From assembly GCA_022241475.1 (NCBI GenBank), contig JAKOMT010000008.1, positions 2,188-66,187 of the forward strand: a stretch of 64,000 nucleotides of DNA, written 5' to 3'. Position 1 is the stretch's first letter. Each line of letters starts with the position of its first letter. Below, piece after piece: positions 9,241 through 17,373 of this stretch. The DNA is from Microvirga sp. GTDB lineage: Bacteria; Pseudomonadota; Alphaproteobacteria; Rhizobiales; Beijerinckiaceae. A program made the position numbers and the translations under genes. The notes below the pieces were generated by a model. That model saw only the letters and a list, made by a program, of their open reading frames with translations. It was not told where the DNA came from and did not search any database.

Positions 9241-10155
9241 TCACGCCGGCAGAAACACCGCGTCGAGGGCGAGGGGGCCGTCGACCCGCGCGGCCTCCCT
9301 TGCGACGAGGTCCTCCAGATGCGCGAAGACGTTCAGCGCCGCGGCGCGGCGAAGCCCCGGCGCCAGGCCCGGATAGACCTTCTCGACGATCGCCTCGATG
9401 CCCCGATCTCCCTCGCGCAAGCGATCGAGGATCATCGATTCGCGAAAGCGCCGATGGCTGATCAGGGCGCGCACGAAGCGCTGCGGATCGCCAACGGGGC
9501 CGCCATGGCCTGGCCAGAACACCGCATGGCCCAGATCGCGAACCTTCTCCAGCGACGCCATATAGGGCGCCATCGCACCGTCGGGCGGTCCGACGAAGGA
9601 GGTCGACCACGCCATCACGTGATCTCCCGAGAACAGAGCATTCTCCTCGCGCAGATCGAAGGCGAGATGATTGGCCGTATGACCCGGCGTCGCCACGGCC
9701 GCGAGGGTCCAGCCCGGACCGGCGACCGCGTCGCCGTCGGCCATGATCGCGTCCGGCGAATAAAGGCGGTCGCCCGAGCCCTCGAGCGGGTTGATCTCGC
9801 CCTCGACCAGTGGGCGCGACGGCCGGTGGAGGCCGCAGCCGACGACGAGCGCGCCCGTCGCGTTCTTCAGCGCGGCGGCGGCGGGCGAATGGTCGATATG
9901 GGTGTGCGTGACGAGAATGTGGGAGACGCGCTCGCCGGCGAGCGCGCGCAGGATCGCCGAGACATGGGCGGGATCATCCGGACCTGGATCGATCACCGCG
10001 ACGTCGCCGCGCCCGACGACATAGGTGCACGTGCCCTTGAAGGTCATCGGGCCTTCGTTGCCCGCGACGATGCGCCGGATGAGCGGCGAGAGATCGGCCA
10101 CCCTCCCCGTCTCGAAATCCGTCGCCGTATCGAAGGTCGGCTTGTTGTCGTCCAC
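9241..10155 (-). CDS. Metallo-beta-lactamase-fold hydrolase (LACTB2-like)
   Basis: This 304-residue protein has the metal-binding motif HTHIDH at residues 84-89, further ligands in TPGHTANH and SGDHVM, and WPGHGG near the end of the fold. The final 60 residues (ALNVFAHLEDLVAR) form the winged-helix tail typical of LACTB2-like nucleases and related hydrolases. The substrate could be RNA or a small thioester and is not fixed by sequence. The start is a GTG at 10155 with GAGG upstream in a CGAGGATCATC context. It is convergent with the DUF1499 gene. Confidence 0.82.
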   Translation of the reverse strand: MDDNKPTFDTATDFETGRVADLSPLIRRIVAGNEGPMTFKGTCTYVVGRGDVAVIDPGPDDPAHVSAILRALAGERVSHILVTHTHIDHSPAAAALKNATGALVVGCGLHRPSRPLVEGEINPLEGSGDRLYSPDAIMADGDAVAGPGWTLAAVATPGHTANHLAFDLREENALFSGDHVMAWSTSFVGPPDGAMAPYMASLEKVRDLGHAVFWPGHGGPVGDPQRFVRALISHRRFRESMILDRLREGDRGIEAIVEKVYPGLAPGLRRAAALNVFAHLEDLVAREAARVDGPLALDAVFLPA

Positions 10156-10250
10156 GATGATCCTCGACGGGTTCGAGCCGCCAAACCCGGGGAAAGAGAT
10201 AAGCGCTGATCGACGTCATCGCAAAGGTCGACGTGTGGCGCATACGTCGC

Positions 10251-10285
10251 AAAAAGCCCGCCGTCGTGATCATCCGACGGCGGGC
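10251..10285 (-). terminator. Terminator of the 33-residue peptide gene
   Basis: A perfect 11-bp stem (GCCCGCCGTCG / CGACGGCGGGC) with an 8-nt loop lies at 10256-10285. Read on the minus strand, it is followed directly by five T residues (10255-10251). This orientation can only end a transcript arriving from higher coordinates, that is from the small gene at 10332-10433, whose stop lies 46 nt upstream. Confidence 0.85.
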
Positions 10286-10331
10286 CTATTTACGCCTGTG
10301 ACTCTGGAGCTTGCACCCTTGAGGCGGGTTT

Positions 10332-10433
10332 TCAGATGAGGCCGAACACCACTGCGCCGATGAACGCCATCGAAACGCAAACCGCAGCCATATTGAGCTT
10401 GGGTAACAGGTTGAGCTTCCCGAGAAGACCCAT
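10332..10433 (-). CDS. 33-residue single-span membrane peptide
   Basis: An ATG at 10433 opens a 34-codon frame ending in TGA at 10332. The Shine-Dalgarno GGAGG sits 7 nt upstream of the ATG, and a perfect intrinsic terminator follows 46 nt after the stop. The peptide begins MGLLGKLNLLPKLNMAA and continues with a hydrophobic stretch ending GAVVFGLI, so it has a short basic N-terminus and one membrane helix. The gene stands alone between the metallo-hydrolase and the amidase, both also on the minus strand. I recognise no family. Small single-span proteins of this kind often bind larger membrane complexes, but nothing here names the partner. Confidence 0.7.
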   Translation of the reverse strand: MGLLGKLNLLPKLNMAAVCVSMAFIGAVVFGLI

Positions 10434-10465
10434 TCAACATCCTCCATGCCGAGGCATCGAGGAAA

Positions 10466-10493
10466 AAGCTAGCACGCCGGCTACTGATCGCAA
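10466..10493 (-). promoter_or_regulatory. Weak promoter candidate for the 33-residue peptide
   Basis: On the minus strand, TTGCGA (10493-10488) and TAGCTT (10471-10466) are 16 bp apart, placing transcription start about 25 nt before the peptide's ATG. Both boxes deviate from consensus. The support is mainly the position between the amidase terminator and a gene with a strong ribosome site. Confidence 0.3.
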
Positions 10494-10561
10494 GCGGATT
10501 TGTCGCGGCGCTGCGGGACCGACATCCGGAGCATCATGGTTACTCATCGATTAACCCAATG

Positions 10562-10581
10562 AAAATGCGAAGTTTTCGCAT
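10562..10581 (-). terminator. Possible terminator after the amidase gene
   Basis: A 7-bp stem ATGCGAA / TTCGCAT with a 3-nt loop is followed on the minus strand by a short TTTC run. It starts 19 nt after the amidase stop. The stem is short and the T-tract weak, so it may be a partial terminator. Confidence 0.4.
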
Positions 10582-10599
10582 ATCCGGAGGGTGAGTTGT

Positions 10600-11859
10600 T
10601 CACAGCTTCGCGCCGAGCGCTTTCTCGACGAAGGCCGCGACGCGCAACGCCTTGTCGTCACGGCCGAATCGGGAAATTACCTGCACGCCCACGGGCATTC
10701 CGGCCGTATTGACGAAGCCGGGAACGTTGACGCAGGGCGCGCCGATCAGCGTCCACAGGCGGTTGAAGCGCGAATTGCCAGTCGTCGACAGGCTCGCCGG
10801 CGCAGCTCCGGGGCTCGAGAACGTCAGGACCGAGTCGAAATCCTCCATCGCCGCGCTCCAAGACTTGCGCGCCCGATTGGCCGCCCGCCGTCCGGCGTCA
10901 TAGGCGTCCGCCGTCACGCCCTGAGCCTCGTCGAGCGCGCGCCTCAGCAGCGGCGGGAGCGCATCGCGGCGGTTGTCGTATTCCCAGGCGAGCGCCTGCG
11001 CGACTTCGAAATCCTGCACCGGGCCATGCGCCTCGAAGGCGGCGGCGAGTTCGGGAGCGGCGGCGACCGGAACGACCCTCGCCCCGCGCGCCTCGATCGC
11101 CTTGACCGCAGCGTCGAGCGCGGCGGCGGAATCATCCTCCGGCGGCCCGGCGAAATCCTGCGTCATCACGCCGATCCGCAGATCCGAACCGCTCGCCTGC
11201 CCCTCGTCGCCAGGCAGGCGCAACTCCGCCCGCTGCGACAACACGGCGAGCGCGTAGGCGACATCCGGGATCGTGGCCGCGAACAGCCCGAGCGTATCGA
11301 GCGCCCACGAATAACACTTCACGCCGACGGTCGGCAGGAGCCGGAAGGACGGCTTCACGGCGGCGGCGCCGCAATACGAGGCCGGCCGGATGACGGAGCC
11401 GCCGGTCTGCGTGCCGAACGCGAGCGGAAGCATGCCCCCGCCGACGGCGGCGGCCGAGCCCGCCGACGAACCGCCCGGCGAATACGATGGATCGTGAGGG
11501 TTTCGCGTGGCGGTGGGATCCATGAAGGCGAAGGGCGTCGTCGTGGTCTTGCCGAGGATCGTCCCGCCCGCGCGCCGCGCCATTGCGACGATCGCCGCAT
11601 CCGCGCGCGGCGTCCAGTCATCGTAAATCGACGAGCCCATCCGCGTCTGCATGCCGGCGACGTCGATGATGTCCTTCACGCCGATCGCCACGCCCCGCAG
11701 CGCCCCCGCGCGCGCAGCCGCAGCCGCCGTGTCGATCTGCGTGAAGGCGCCGATTTCGGGCTCCTTGCGCGCAACGGCTTCGAGCGCCTGGGCGATCGCC
11801 GTGGCGGGCGACAGGCGCCCGTCGTCGATGCGCCGCAGAATGTCCAGCAATGAGATCAT
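10600..11859 (-). CDS. Amidase-signature family hydrolase
   Basis: The 419-residue protein belongs to the amidase signature family, which hydrolyses or transfers amides. The Ser-cisSer-Lys triad is visible as K62 in GVKDIID, the cis-serine in SPGGSSAGSAAAV (about residue 132) and the nucleophile S155 in TQTGGSVIRPA. Members include GatA, AtzE and many catabolic amidases. It is shorter than GatA, and the gatB of this genome (38094-39566) lies far away, so it is probably a metabolic amidase with an unknown substrate. It diverges from the extensin-like lipoprotein gene across 180 bp. Confidence 0.87.
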   Translation of the reverse strand: MISLLDILRRIDDGRLSPATAIAQALEAVARKEPEIGAFTQIDTAAAAARAGALRGVAIGVKDIIDVAGMQTRMGSSIYDDWTPRADAAIVAMARRAGGTILGKTTTTPFAFMDPTATRNPHDPSYSPGGSSAGSAAAVGGGMLPLAFGTQTGGSVIRPASYCGAAAVKPSFRLLPTVGVKCYSWALDTLGLFAATIPDVAYALAVLSQRAELRLPGDEGQASGSDLRIGVMTQDFAGPPEDDSAAALDAAVKAIEARGARVVPVAAAPELAAAFEAHGPVQDFEVAQALAWEYDNRRDALPPLLRRALDEAQGVTADAYDAGRRAANRARKSWSAAMEDFDSVLTFSSPGAAPASLSTTGNSRFNRLWTLIGAPCVNVPGFVNTAGMPVGVQVISRFGRDDKALRVAAFVEKALGAKL

Positions 11860-12039
11860 CAGCCTTGGTCTCTATGTCGTTGATCGGATCGAGCGGCGGG
11901 ACCCTAGCAGCACCGGACGTCTCGCGGCGCCGTCGCGCGCGTCGCTCCCGTCTTGGCGAAAACGCGAGGCCGGTAAAATACCCCAAGGCCCGTCTGAAGG
12001 TTGACCCTTCGTTAACCCGAACGGCGACATTCTATCGAC

Positions 12040-12834
12040 ATGCGTCGCGTCCTGTATGCGTTCACCGTTCTGTCGACGATCGGCCTGACCCTATCGGGAT
12101 GCGGGCTCTTTCAGTTCGAAGAGCGCGAACCCTGGCGCGCGCAGGCCGAACAGACCTGCATCGCGCAAGGCCTCGTCCAGCCGTCGGCCTACGCCTCGCG
12201 AACCTCCGCGATCGACGGGCCCGGGACCTGCGGCATGGAGCAGCCTTTCCGCGTGACCGCTCTCGCCGGCGGCGAAGTCGAGCTCAGCCGCACCGCCACC
12301 CTCGCCTGCCCCGTCATCGCCTCGACGGACGAATGGCTGCGCGACATCGTGCAGCCCGCCTCGCTACTCTATTTCGGCTCGAGCGTCGTCGAGATCCGCT
12401 CCGGCGATTACAATTGTCGCAGCCGCAACAACCAGCGCGGCGCCCGCCTGTCCGAACACTCCTTCGGCAACGCGGTCGACGTGATGGCCTTCCGTCTCAC
12501 GGACGGGCGGGTCGTCACGATCCAGGGGGGCTGGAACGGCGAAGCGGTCGAGCGGGAGTTTCTGCGCGAGGTCTTCGTCGGAGCCTGTCGCTACTTCACC
12601 ACGGTGCTCGGACCGGGCTCCGACCGCTTCCACTATGATCACTTCCATCTCGATCTGGCGCGCCACGATCCGGCGGGCCGTGTCCGCATCTGCCGGCCGA
12701 CGCTGAAATTCACGCCTCGCATCGATCCGCAGGCTATTTCCGGACCAATGAGTCCCCGCAGCTTCGGGATCGGCGGGGGCACGGGGGCCGCGCCGGCGTC
12801 GTCGCTACGCAAGGGCTGGCTGTCGCTTTACTGA
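12040..12834 (+). CDS. Extensin-like domain lipoprotein
   Basis: The 264-residue protein begins with a lipoprotein signal peptide whose lipobox L-S-G-C puts the lipidated cysteine at residue 21. The body is an extensin-like C-terminal domain common in alphaproteobacteria. Its features are CGMEQPFRVTALAGG, CPVIASTDEWLRDIVQPA, SEHSFGNAVDVMAF and HYDHFHLDL; the last two supply the His and Asp residues that ligate zinc in related peptidases of the VanY/M15 type. It is expected at the outer membrane facing the periplasm and may act on peptidoglycan, which is inference. It ends 6 nt before the convergent PNPOx-like gene. Confidence 0.87.
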   Translation: MRRVLYAFTVLSTIGLTLSGCGLFQFEEREPWRAQAEQTCIAQGLVQPSAYASRTSAIDGPGTCGMEQPFRVTALAGGEVELSRTATLACPVIASTDEWLRDIVQPASLLYFGSSVVEIRSGDYNCRSRNNQRGARLSEHSFGNAVDVMAFRLTDGRVVTIQGGWNGEAVEREFLREVFVGACRYFTTVLGPGSDRFHYDHFHLDLARHDPAGRVRICRPTLKFTPRIDPQAISGPMSPRSFGIGGGTGAAPASSLRKGWLSLY

Positions 12835-12840
12835 CGGCGG

Positions 12841-13443
12841 TCAGGGCGTGATCCAGCGCCCCGAGCCATCCGCCGCCGCCACATCGAAGACCGCCCGACG
12901 ATGGCCGGCGTGATCGAGATACAGCGTCTCGATCCGCTCCACGTGGATCAGCGCCGCCGAGAAATTGTCCCTACCCGCATCGATCTCGTGGTCGTCCGAG
13001 GGCAGCGTGAAGGCGCCGCCGGTCTCGATCGGGGCGCCGGGCGCGGGCGCCACCGCGTAACAGGCGCGGCTCATGCTCCGCGAGCCGGCCCAGGCGTCGT
13101 CCGCGACCGCGTCGTCGGCGTGGATGACCGCATGGCCCTCGGCGCGGATCTGCAGCTTCGCGCGGGCGTCGTAGCCATGGAGCGCCACGCGCGGATCGCG
13201 GGCGATCTCGGCGACCTTCCGCCCGCGCAGATCCGTGTGGAAGCGCAGCGTTCGCGCGGTCGGATCGGCGCCGCGCAGAACGACCGTGCGCATGCGCGGG
13301 CGTCCGTCGAGACCGATCGTCGCCACGCTCGGCGTGTGAAAGGGCGAGCGCCTGTCGTTCACGCCGCGAACGAGACAGGCCCACGCGTGAGCCAGCGTCT
13401 CCCCGAGATCGTCGAAGAAAGCGGGACGCTCGTAGCCGCTCAC
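12841..13443 (-). CDS. Pyridoxamine-phosphate-oxidase-like flavin protein
   Basis: The 200-residue protein has the FMN-binding split-barrel fold of the PNPOx family: an N-terminal helix with ETLAHAWACLVRGV, then TPSVATIGLDGRPRMRTVVLRG and RGRKVAEIARDPRVALHGYD. Members oxidise pyridoxine phosphates or bind other flavins, F420 or heme; the true PdxH C-terminal motif is not evident. I chose the GTG at 13443 because it forms a GTGA overlap with the stop of the upstream LAB_N gene, although the frame is open much further upstream. It is the last gene of the GT39-GT2-LAB_N cassette. Its role beside lipid-glycosylation genes is unclear. Confidence 0.78.
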   Translation of the reverse strand: MSGYERPAFFDDLGETLAHAWACLVRGVNDRRSPFHTPSVATIGLDGRPRMRTVVLRGADPTARTLRFHTDLRGRKVAEIARDPRVALHGYDARAKLQIRAEGHAVIHADDAVADDAWAGSRSMSRACYAVAPAPGAPIETGGAFTLPSDDHEIDAGRDNFSAALIHVERIETLYLDHAGHRRAVFDVAAADGSGRWITP

Positions 13444-13778
13444 GCGTCGCCCCCCTCCGCGTCTTTGCGGCGAGCCTTGGCGATCAGCATGAGGTTGCGC
13501 AGGTAAATGAAAGTTCCGAGGCCTTGCCCCAGAATGAAAACCGGGTCCTGGCGATAGATCGCGTAGCCTAGGAGGATCATCCCGCCGCCGAGCGAGAAAT
13601 ACCAGAACGAGATCGGGATTACGCTGCGTCCCGCCCGCTCGCTCGCGATCCACTGGACGAGGAAGCGCGCGGTGAAGAGCAACTGCCCGATCAGGCCGAT
13701 GAGCACGACGAGCGTGAAGTTCGCGATGAAGATCGTATGCAGACCGTCGCCGATTTCGGCGATGAGATTTGCGATCAT
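13440..13778 (-). CDS. Lipid-A-disaccharide-synthase N-terminal-domain (LAB_N) protein
   Basis: The 112-residue integral membrane protein starts at an ATG inside an ATGA overlap with the glycosyltransferase upstream. It has three hydrophobic helices and the family motif ARFLVQWIASERAGRSVIPI followed by SFWYFSLGGG. This domain occurs fused to or beside LpxB-like and polyprenyl-glycosyltransferase genes and is thought to work on lipid-linked sugar substrates; no catalytic activity is established for the stand-alone form. Its position between a polyprenyl-phosphate sugar transferase and coupled downstream gene supports a role in envelope lipid modification, perhaps as a flippase-like subunit (inference). 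Confidence 0.85.
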   Translation of the reverse strand: MIANLIAEIGDGLHTIFIANFTLVVLIGLIGQLLFTARFLVQWIASERAGRSVIPISFWYFSLGGGMILLGYAIYRQDPVFILGQGLGTFIYLRNLMLIAKARRKDAEGGDA

Positions 13779-14524
13779 GACCCCGTCACCTCCGTGACCT
13801 CCGGCTTGCGGCGCCTGCGGCGAATGAGCCACCACACGCCGGCGAGATCCATGATCCCGACCCAGAGCCTGTCGAAAAGGCCGTAATTCGAAACGCCAGC
13901 GAAACGCGGCCTGTCGATCACGTCGACATGGACGATCCCGAGCCCCTCCCGCTTGATCAGCGCCGGCATGAAGCGGTGGAGCGCGTCGAAATACGGCAAC
14001 CGCAGGTAATCCGCGCGGCGAAAGGCCTTGAGGCCGCAGCCGCTGTCGCGCGTGCCGTCCCTGAGGATCGCGCCGCGAATTCCGTTGGCCAAGCGCGATT
14101 GCAGGCGCTTGCGCCTGCCGTGGCGCCCGAGGCGCTGACCGGCCGCGAGCCCGACGCCCTCGCCCCCCGCGTCGAGCGCGGCGACGAGTTGCGGGATGAA
14201 GGCCGGATCGTTCTGGCCGTCGCCGTCGAGGGTGCAGCAGACGACGCCGCGCGCGTTCTCGACGCCCGTGCGCACGGCCGCGCTCTGCCCGCAGCTCTGC
14301 GCATGGCGGAAGACGCGCAGATGCGGCTTCTCGGCCGCGGCGCCCTCGAGGACCGCCGGCGTCGCGTCCGTCGAGCCGTCGTCGATATACACAATCTCGA
14401 AGGGGCTGCCCGCGCAGGCCGCCTCGATTTCGGCGATCAGCGGCAAGATGTTCTCCGCCTCGTTCTTCACTGGAACGATTACGCTCAGGCGCGGCGCGGG
14501 GCCGCTCTCGCCGGTGTGCATCAT
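13775..14524 (-). CDS. GT2 glycosyltransferase, polyprenyl-phosphate sugar synthase type
   Basis: The 249-residue protein is a GT-A family 2 transferase of the dolichol-phosphate-mannose-synthase / ArnC / RgtE kind. It has LSVIVPVKNEAENI at the N-terminus, the YIDDGSTDAT nucleotide-sugar motif, CTLDGDGQNDP carrying the metal-binding DxD, and RDSGCGLKAFRR. It lacks the paired C-terminal membrane helices of ArnC, which the LAB_N partner might supply. The expected reaction is transfer of a sugar from a nucleotide donor to a polyprenyl phosphate at the inner membrane. The ATG overlaps the upstream GT39 stop by 4 nt. An open frame extends far upstream to 17242 but is not coding there. Confidence 0.88.
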   Translation of the reverse strand: MMHTGESGPAPRLSVIVPVKNEAENILPLIAEIEAACAGSPFEIVYIDDGSTDATPAVLEGAAAEKPHLRVFRHAQSCGQSAAVRTGVENARGVVCCTLDGDGQNDPAFIPQLVAALDAGGEGVGLAAGQRLGRHGRRKRLQSRLANGIRGAILRDGTRDSGCGLKAFRRADYLRLPYFDALHRFMPALIKREGLGIVHVDVIDRPRFAGVSNYGLFDRLWVGIMDLAGVWWLIRRRRRKPEVTEVTGS

Positions 14525-16269
14525 GGTCTGACCGCGTAGACGCCGATATCGAGCAATCGGCCGCCGTTGATGTTGAAGCCGCGCACCCGCGTCGTCAGCG
14601 CCGGGCGGACGGGGAGTTCCGCGACGCCCGTCTCGAAGGCCTCGCGGAAACGGCTGTCGACGAAGATCATCCGGCAATCGCCCCCCTCGAGGAAGGCGGC
14701 CGCCGCCTCGCCGGTCTCGACCATCGTGAGATCGGTCCCGACGAGAAACACGAGGCTCGGCTCGCGATAGCCGAATGTGGCGTAGGCGGGATTCGCGCAG
14801 GTGAGCGTGCGAGCGGCTGCCGCAAGGTTCGGCGACAGACGCAAACCTCCCAGAAGCGGCTGGACGAAGCCGAAGACGCCGATCGAGAGCAGCATGGCCG
14901 CGCCGACCGCCGTGAGCGACGCCGCAATCGCCGCGCCCTGCAGGAAGGTGCGCCACGCCCAGAGCCCCAGCAACGCCGACAGGACCACCGCCGGCATCCC
15001 CAGCAGAAGCCGGCCGTCGCCGATATGCGCTCCCGCGAACGGCAGACCGATCGCGAGCGCGACGGGCACGAAGGCGAGCAGCGCGCTCGCAGGCTTGGCG
15101 AGCGGACGGTGCGGGCCGACGAACCCGCGCGTCAATGCCAGCGCGGTCAGCAGGGCGATGGCCGGATAGAGCGGCATCACGTAATGCGGCAGCTTCGTCG
15201 GAACGAGTTCGAAGAGGATCCAGGTCGGGACGATCCACGCCAGGAGAAACTGCACCACGTCGACGCGGCGGTTGATCCAGGCGAAGGGCACGGCGATCGA
15301 GGCGAGGATCGCGGCGGGCCAGAAGGTCGCGAAGAAGACGAGGAGATACGTGCCCGGCGGCGCCCAATGGTAGAGCTGCGCCGTCCCGAGCTTGCCGAGC
15401 ATGTCCTGCCCCGCCGATGCGGCGAAGAACTCCGCGCCCGCGCGCCACGCGATCGCGAGAAACCACGGCGCCGCGATCACCGCGACGATCAAAAGTCCGA
15501 GGATCGGGCGCAGCGCGCGCAGCCAGTATAGCGAGCGAGCCTGGATCGAGAGGACGAGCGCCGGAAGCCCGACGAAGAGGACGATGACCGGCCCCTTGAT
15601 CAGGACTCCGAGCGCGAAGGCGAACCAGAACAGCAGGACGGTGCGCGTCGGCAGGATCGCGCCGCCGCGCAAAAGCCAGGCCCGCGCGAGGCCGCCCATG
15701 CCGGCGACGATGCAGGCGAGGAGCATGGCGTCCGTCTTGGCGAGCCGCGCCTCGACCATCAGGATCACGCTCGCGCCGACGAAGGCGGCGGCGAGGAAGG
15801 CCTCGCGCCGCCGCGCGAGCGCCAGCGCCGACCAGTAGGTGAGCAGCACGGCGAGAATCGCGCCGACGGCCGAGGGAATGCGGTAGAGGCCGATCGTCGT
15901 GCGGGCCTCGTCGATTCCCAGCCTCTCGCCGAGCGCGACGGTCGCGGCTTGCATCCAGTAGATCCCGACGGGCTTCTTGTGGCGCGCCTCGTCCTGGAAG
16001 CGGATGTCGATGAAATCGCCCGTCTCGAGCATCTGCTTCGTCGCCTGCGCGTAGCGCGGCTCGTCGCGATCGATCGGATGGAGGCCGGAGAGGCCCGGCA
16101 GGACGCAGGCGAGTGTGATCAACAGGAGCAGCGCGCAAGCGCGCGCGTGACCGCCCTCGACGTAGCGCAGCAGCTTCTCCGCCCACGAGCGTTCCAGCGC
16201 GCGATCCGTCCGGTCGAACGCGTTCGTCTCGTCGCGGGTCAGGGGCCGGGTCTCTGACGAGGGCTTCAT
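14521..16269 (-). CDS. GT39-family membrane glycosyltransferase (ArnT-like)
   Basis: The 582-residue protein is a multi-span GT-C transferase. The first periplasmic loop has the catalytic-site motif IDRDEPRYAQATKQML, followed by FQDEARHKKPVGIYW, both characteristic of the ArnT/PMT-like family that moves a sugar from a polyprenyl phosphate carrier to lipid A or another envelope acceptor. About 11-12 hydrophobic segments follow, then a soluble C-terminal domain. I chose the ATG at 16269 because GGAG lies 8 nt upstream; the 33 extra residues further upstream look non-coding. It heads a four-gene overlapping cassette and is the probable user of the polyprenyl-phosphate sugar made by the GT2 gene. 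Confidence 0.9.
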   Translation of the reverse strand: MKPSSETRPLTRDETNAFDRTDRALERSWAEKLLRYVEGGHARACALLLLITLACVLPGLSGLHPIDRDEPRYAQATKQMLETGDFIDIRFQDEARHKKPVGIYWMQAATVALGERLGIDEARTTIGLYRIPSAVGAILAVLLTYWSALALARRREAFLAAAFVGASVILMVEARLAKTDAMLLACIVAGMGGLARAWLLRGGAILPTRTVLLFWFAFALGVLIKGPVIVLFVGLPALVLSIQARSLYWLRALRPILGLLIVAVIAAPWFLAIAWRAGAEFFAASAGQDMLGKLGTAQLYHWAPPGTYLLVFFATFWPAAILASIAVPFAWINRRVDVVQFLLAWIVPTWILFELVPTKLPHYVMPLYPAIALLTALALTRGFVGPHRPLAKPASALLAFVPVALAIGLPFAGAHIGDGRLLLGMPAVVLSALLGLWAWRTFLQGAAIAASLTAVGAAMLLSIGVFGFVQPLLGGLRLSPNLAAAARTLTCANPAYATFGYREPSLVFLVGTDLTMVETGEAAAAFLEGGDCRMIFVDSRFREAFETGVAELPVRPALTTRVRGFNINGGRLLDIGVYAVRP

Positions 16270-16428
16270 CCACGGGGCTCCGGGGCGGGCGCGGCGGCCG
16301 CTCGATATGAGGCCCGGCGCGCCGCGAAACGCGCCGGGTTCTGTCTCCAATCCGGGGCGAAAAGTCAAATGCGCGGCCGAGTCCGTTAGACCGCACGGCT
16401 TCCGGCGCGCCGGAGCGCGATAGCGCCC

Positions 16429-17373
16429 TCAGAGCCTGATGAAGGTCGCGATTTCCTGCAGGAGCGCCCCCCGCGCTCGCGAAAACTGCGCGTTGTGGTC
16501 CGCTCCGGCGATCACGCGATAGCTGCTCGAGGGGCCGTCGATTCGAAAAAGCCAGTCCCGGAGGTCGGCGGGGCTCGCCATCGGGTCGTATTCGCCGTGG
16601 ATGGCGAGGGTCGGGACGCGGATTCTCGCGGGCTCGTGCAGGGGCAGCGAGCGCGCGACTGCATGCAGGCCGAGCGTCGGGGAGGTCGGATCGAGGCGCA
16701 GCGCCTGGCGCGCGAAGGCGTCGCGCACGGATGGCGCGTAGGTCGACGGCGTGCGGAAATCCGCGCGCGCATGCTCCGGCGTGTTGACGCGCCGAGCGGT
16801 CGGCGGCGGCGACAGCCCGCGAAGCGCCGCAGGCGGACCGCTCGGGCCGCCGCCCCAGCAACTGCCCCAGAACACCAGATGCGAGATCGGCGCGTCGGGA
16901 GCGTCGTGGCTGAGATAGCGCGCGGCGAGCTGGGCGCCCCAGGACCAGCCGACGAGCGCGACGCGCGCGCCCCGATGGGGTCGCCGGATCGTTTCGATCG
17001 CAGCGCCGATATCCCCGGCGCAATCCGCGAGGCTCGATCCACCGGGCCGGATGGGCGACAGCCCATAACCCTCGGCGTCGAGGGCGTAGACCGCGAAGCC
17101 GGCTCGCGCCAGCGTCAGCATCGGCGAATACGCCTCGCGTGGAGCGTCCGGCGTCGCGAGATCGAAGACGCTGAGCGAGGAATAGGTCACTCCGTGCAGG
17201 AGCAGGATCGGCTGCGCCTCCGGGCGCGCGCCCACGCTCCACAGCGCCAGCTCCACGTCCCGCGTAGCGACCTTCGACAGATCGATGCCGACGGCCGCCG
17301 CTTCCGAGACCACCGCCTCCGGGTCCGAGACGCGGCGGGCGAAATCGGCGCCGTCAGACGAAAGCGACGCCAT
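16429..17373 (-). CDS. Alpha/beta hydrolase of the candidate biosynthetic cluster
   Basis: The 314-residue serine hydrolase has the oxyanion-hole region LLLHGVTY, the nucleophile elbow GWSWG with S144, an acid in HGEYDP (D262) and the catalytic histidine in GADHNAQF (H292). No signal peptide is visible, so it is cytosolic. It is the last gene of a six-gene minus-strand run and starts 20 nt inside the asparagine-synthetase-like gene, which suggests translational coupling. In such a setting it could hydrolyse an ester or thioester intermediate or inactivate the product for self-protection; these are inferences. The substrate is unknown. Confidence 0.82.
   Translation of the reverse strand: MASLSSDGADFARRVSDPEAVVSEAAAVGIDLSKVATRDVELALWSVGARPEAQPILLLHGVTYSSLSVFDLATPDAPREAYSPMLTLARAGFAVYALDAEGYGLSPIRPGGSSLADCAGDIGAAIETIRRPHRGARVALVGWSWGAQLAARYLSHDAPDAPISHLVFWGSCWGGGPSGPPAALRGLSPPPTARRVNTPEHARADFRTPSTYAPSVRDAFARQALRLDPTSPTLGLHAVARSLPLHEPARIRVPTLAIHGEYDPMASPADLRDWLFRIDGPSSSYRVIAGADHNAQFSRARGALLQEIATFIRL

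Noticed and set aside
10160..10210. tRNA-like GGGTTCGAGCC stretch
   Set aside because: It resembles a T-loop by chance; no acceptor stem or anticodon arm can be drawn around it.
16401..16414. 14-bp palindrome TCCGGCGCGCCGGA between the hydrolase and GT39 genes
   Set aside because: Perfect but made only of GC-rich words common here, with no T-tract or repeat elsewhere, so I do not call it a terminator or operator.
14525..17242. Upstream extension of the GT2 frame to 17242 on the minus strand
   Set aside because: It runs in another frame through the GT39 and hydrolase genes. The ATG at 14524 with ATGA overlap starts the real protein.
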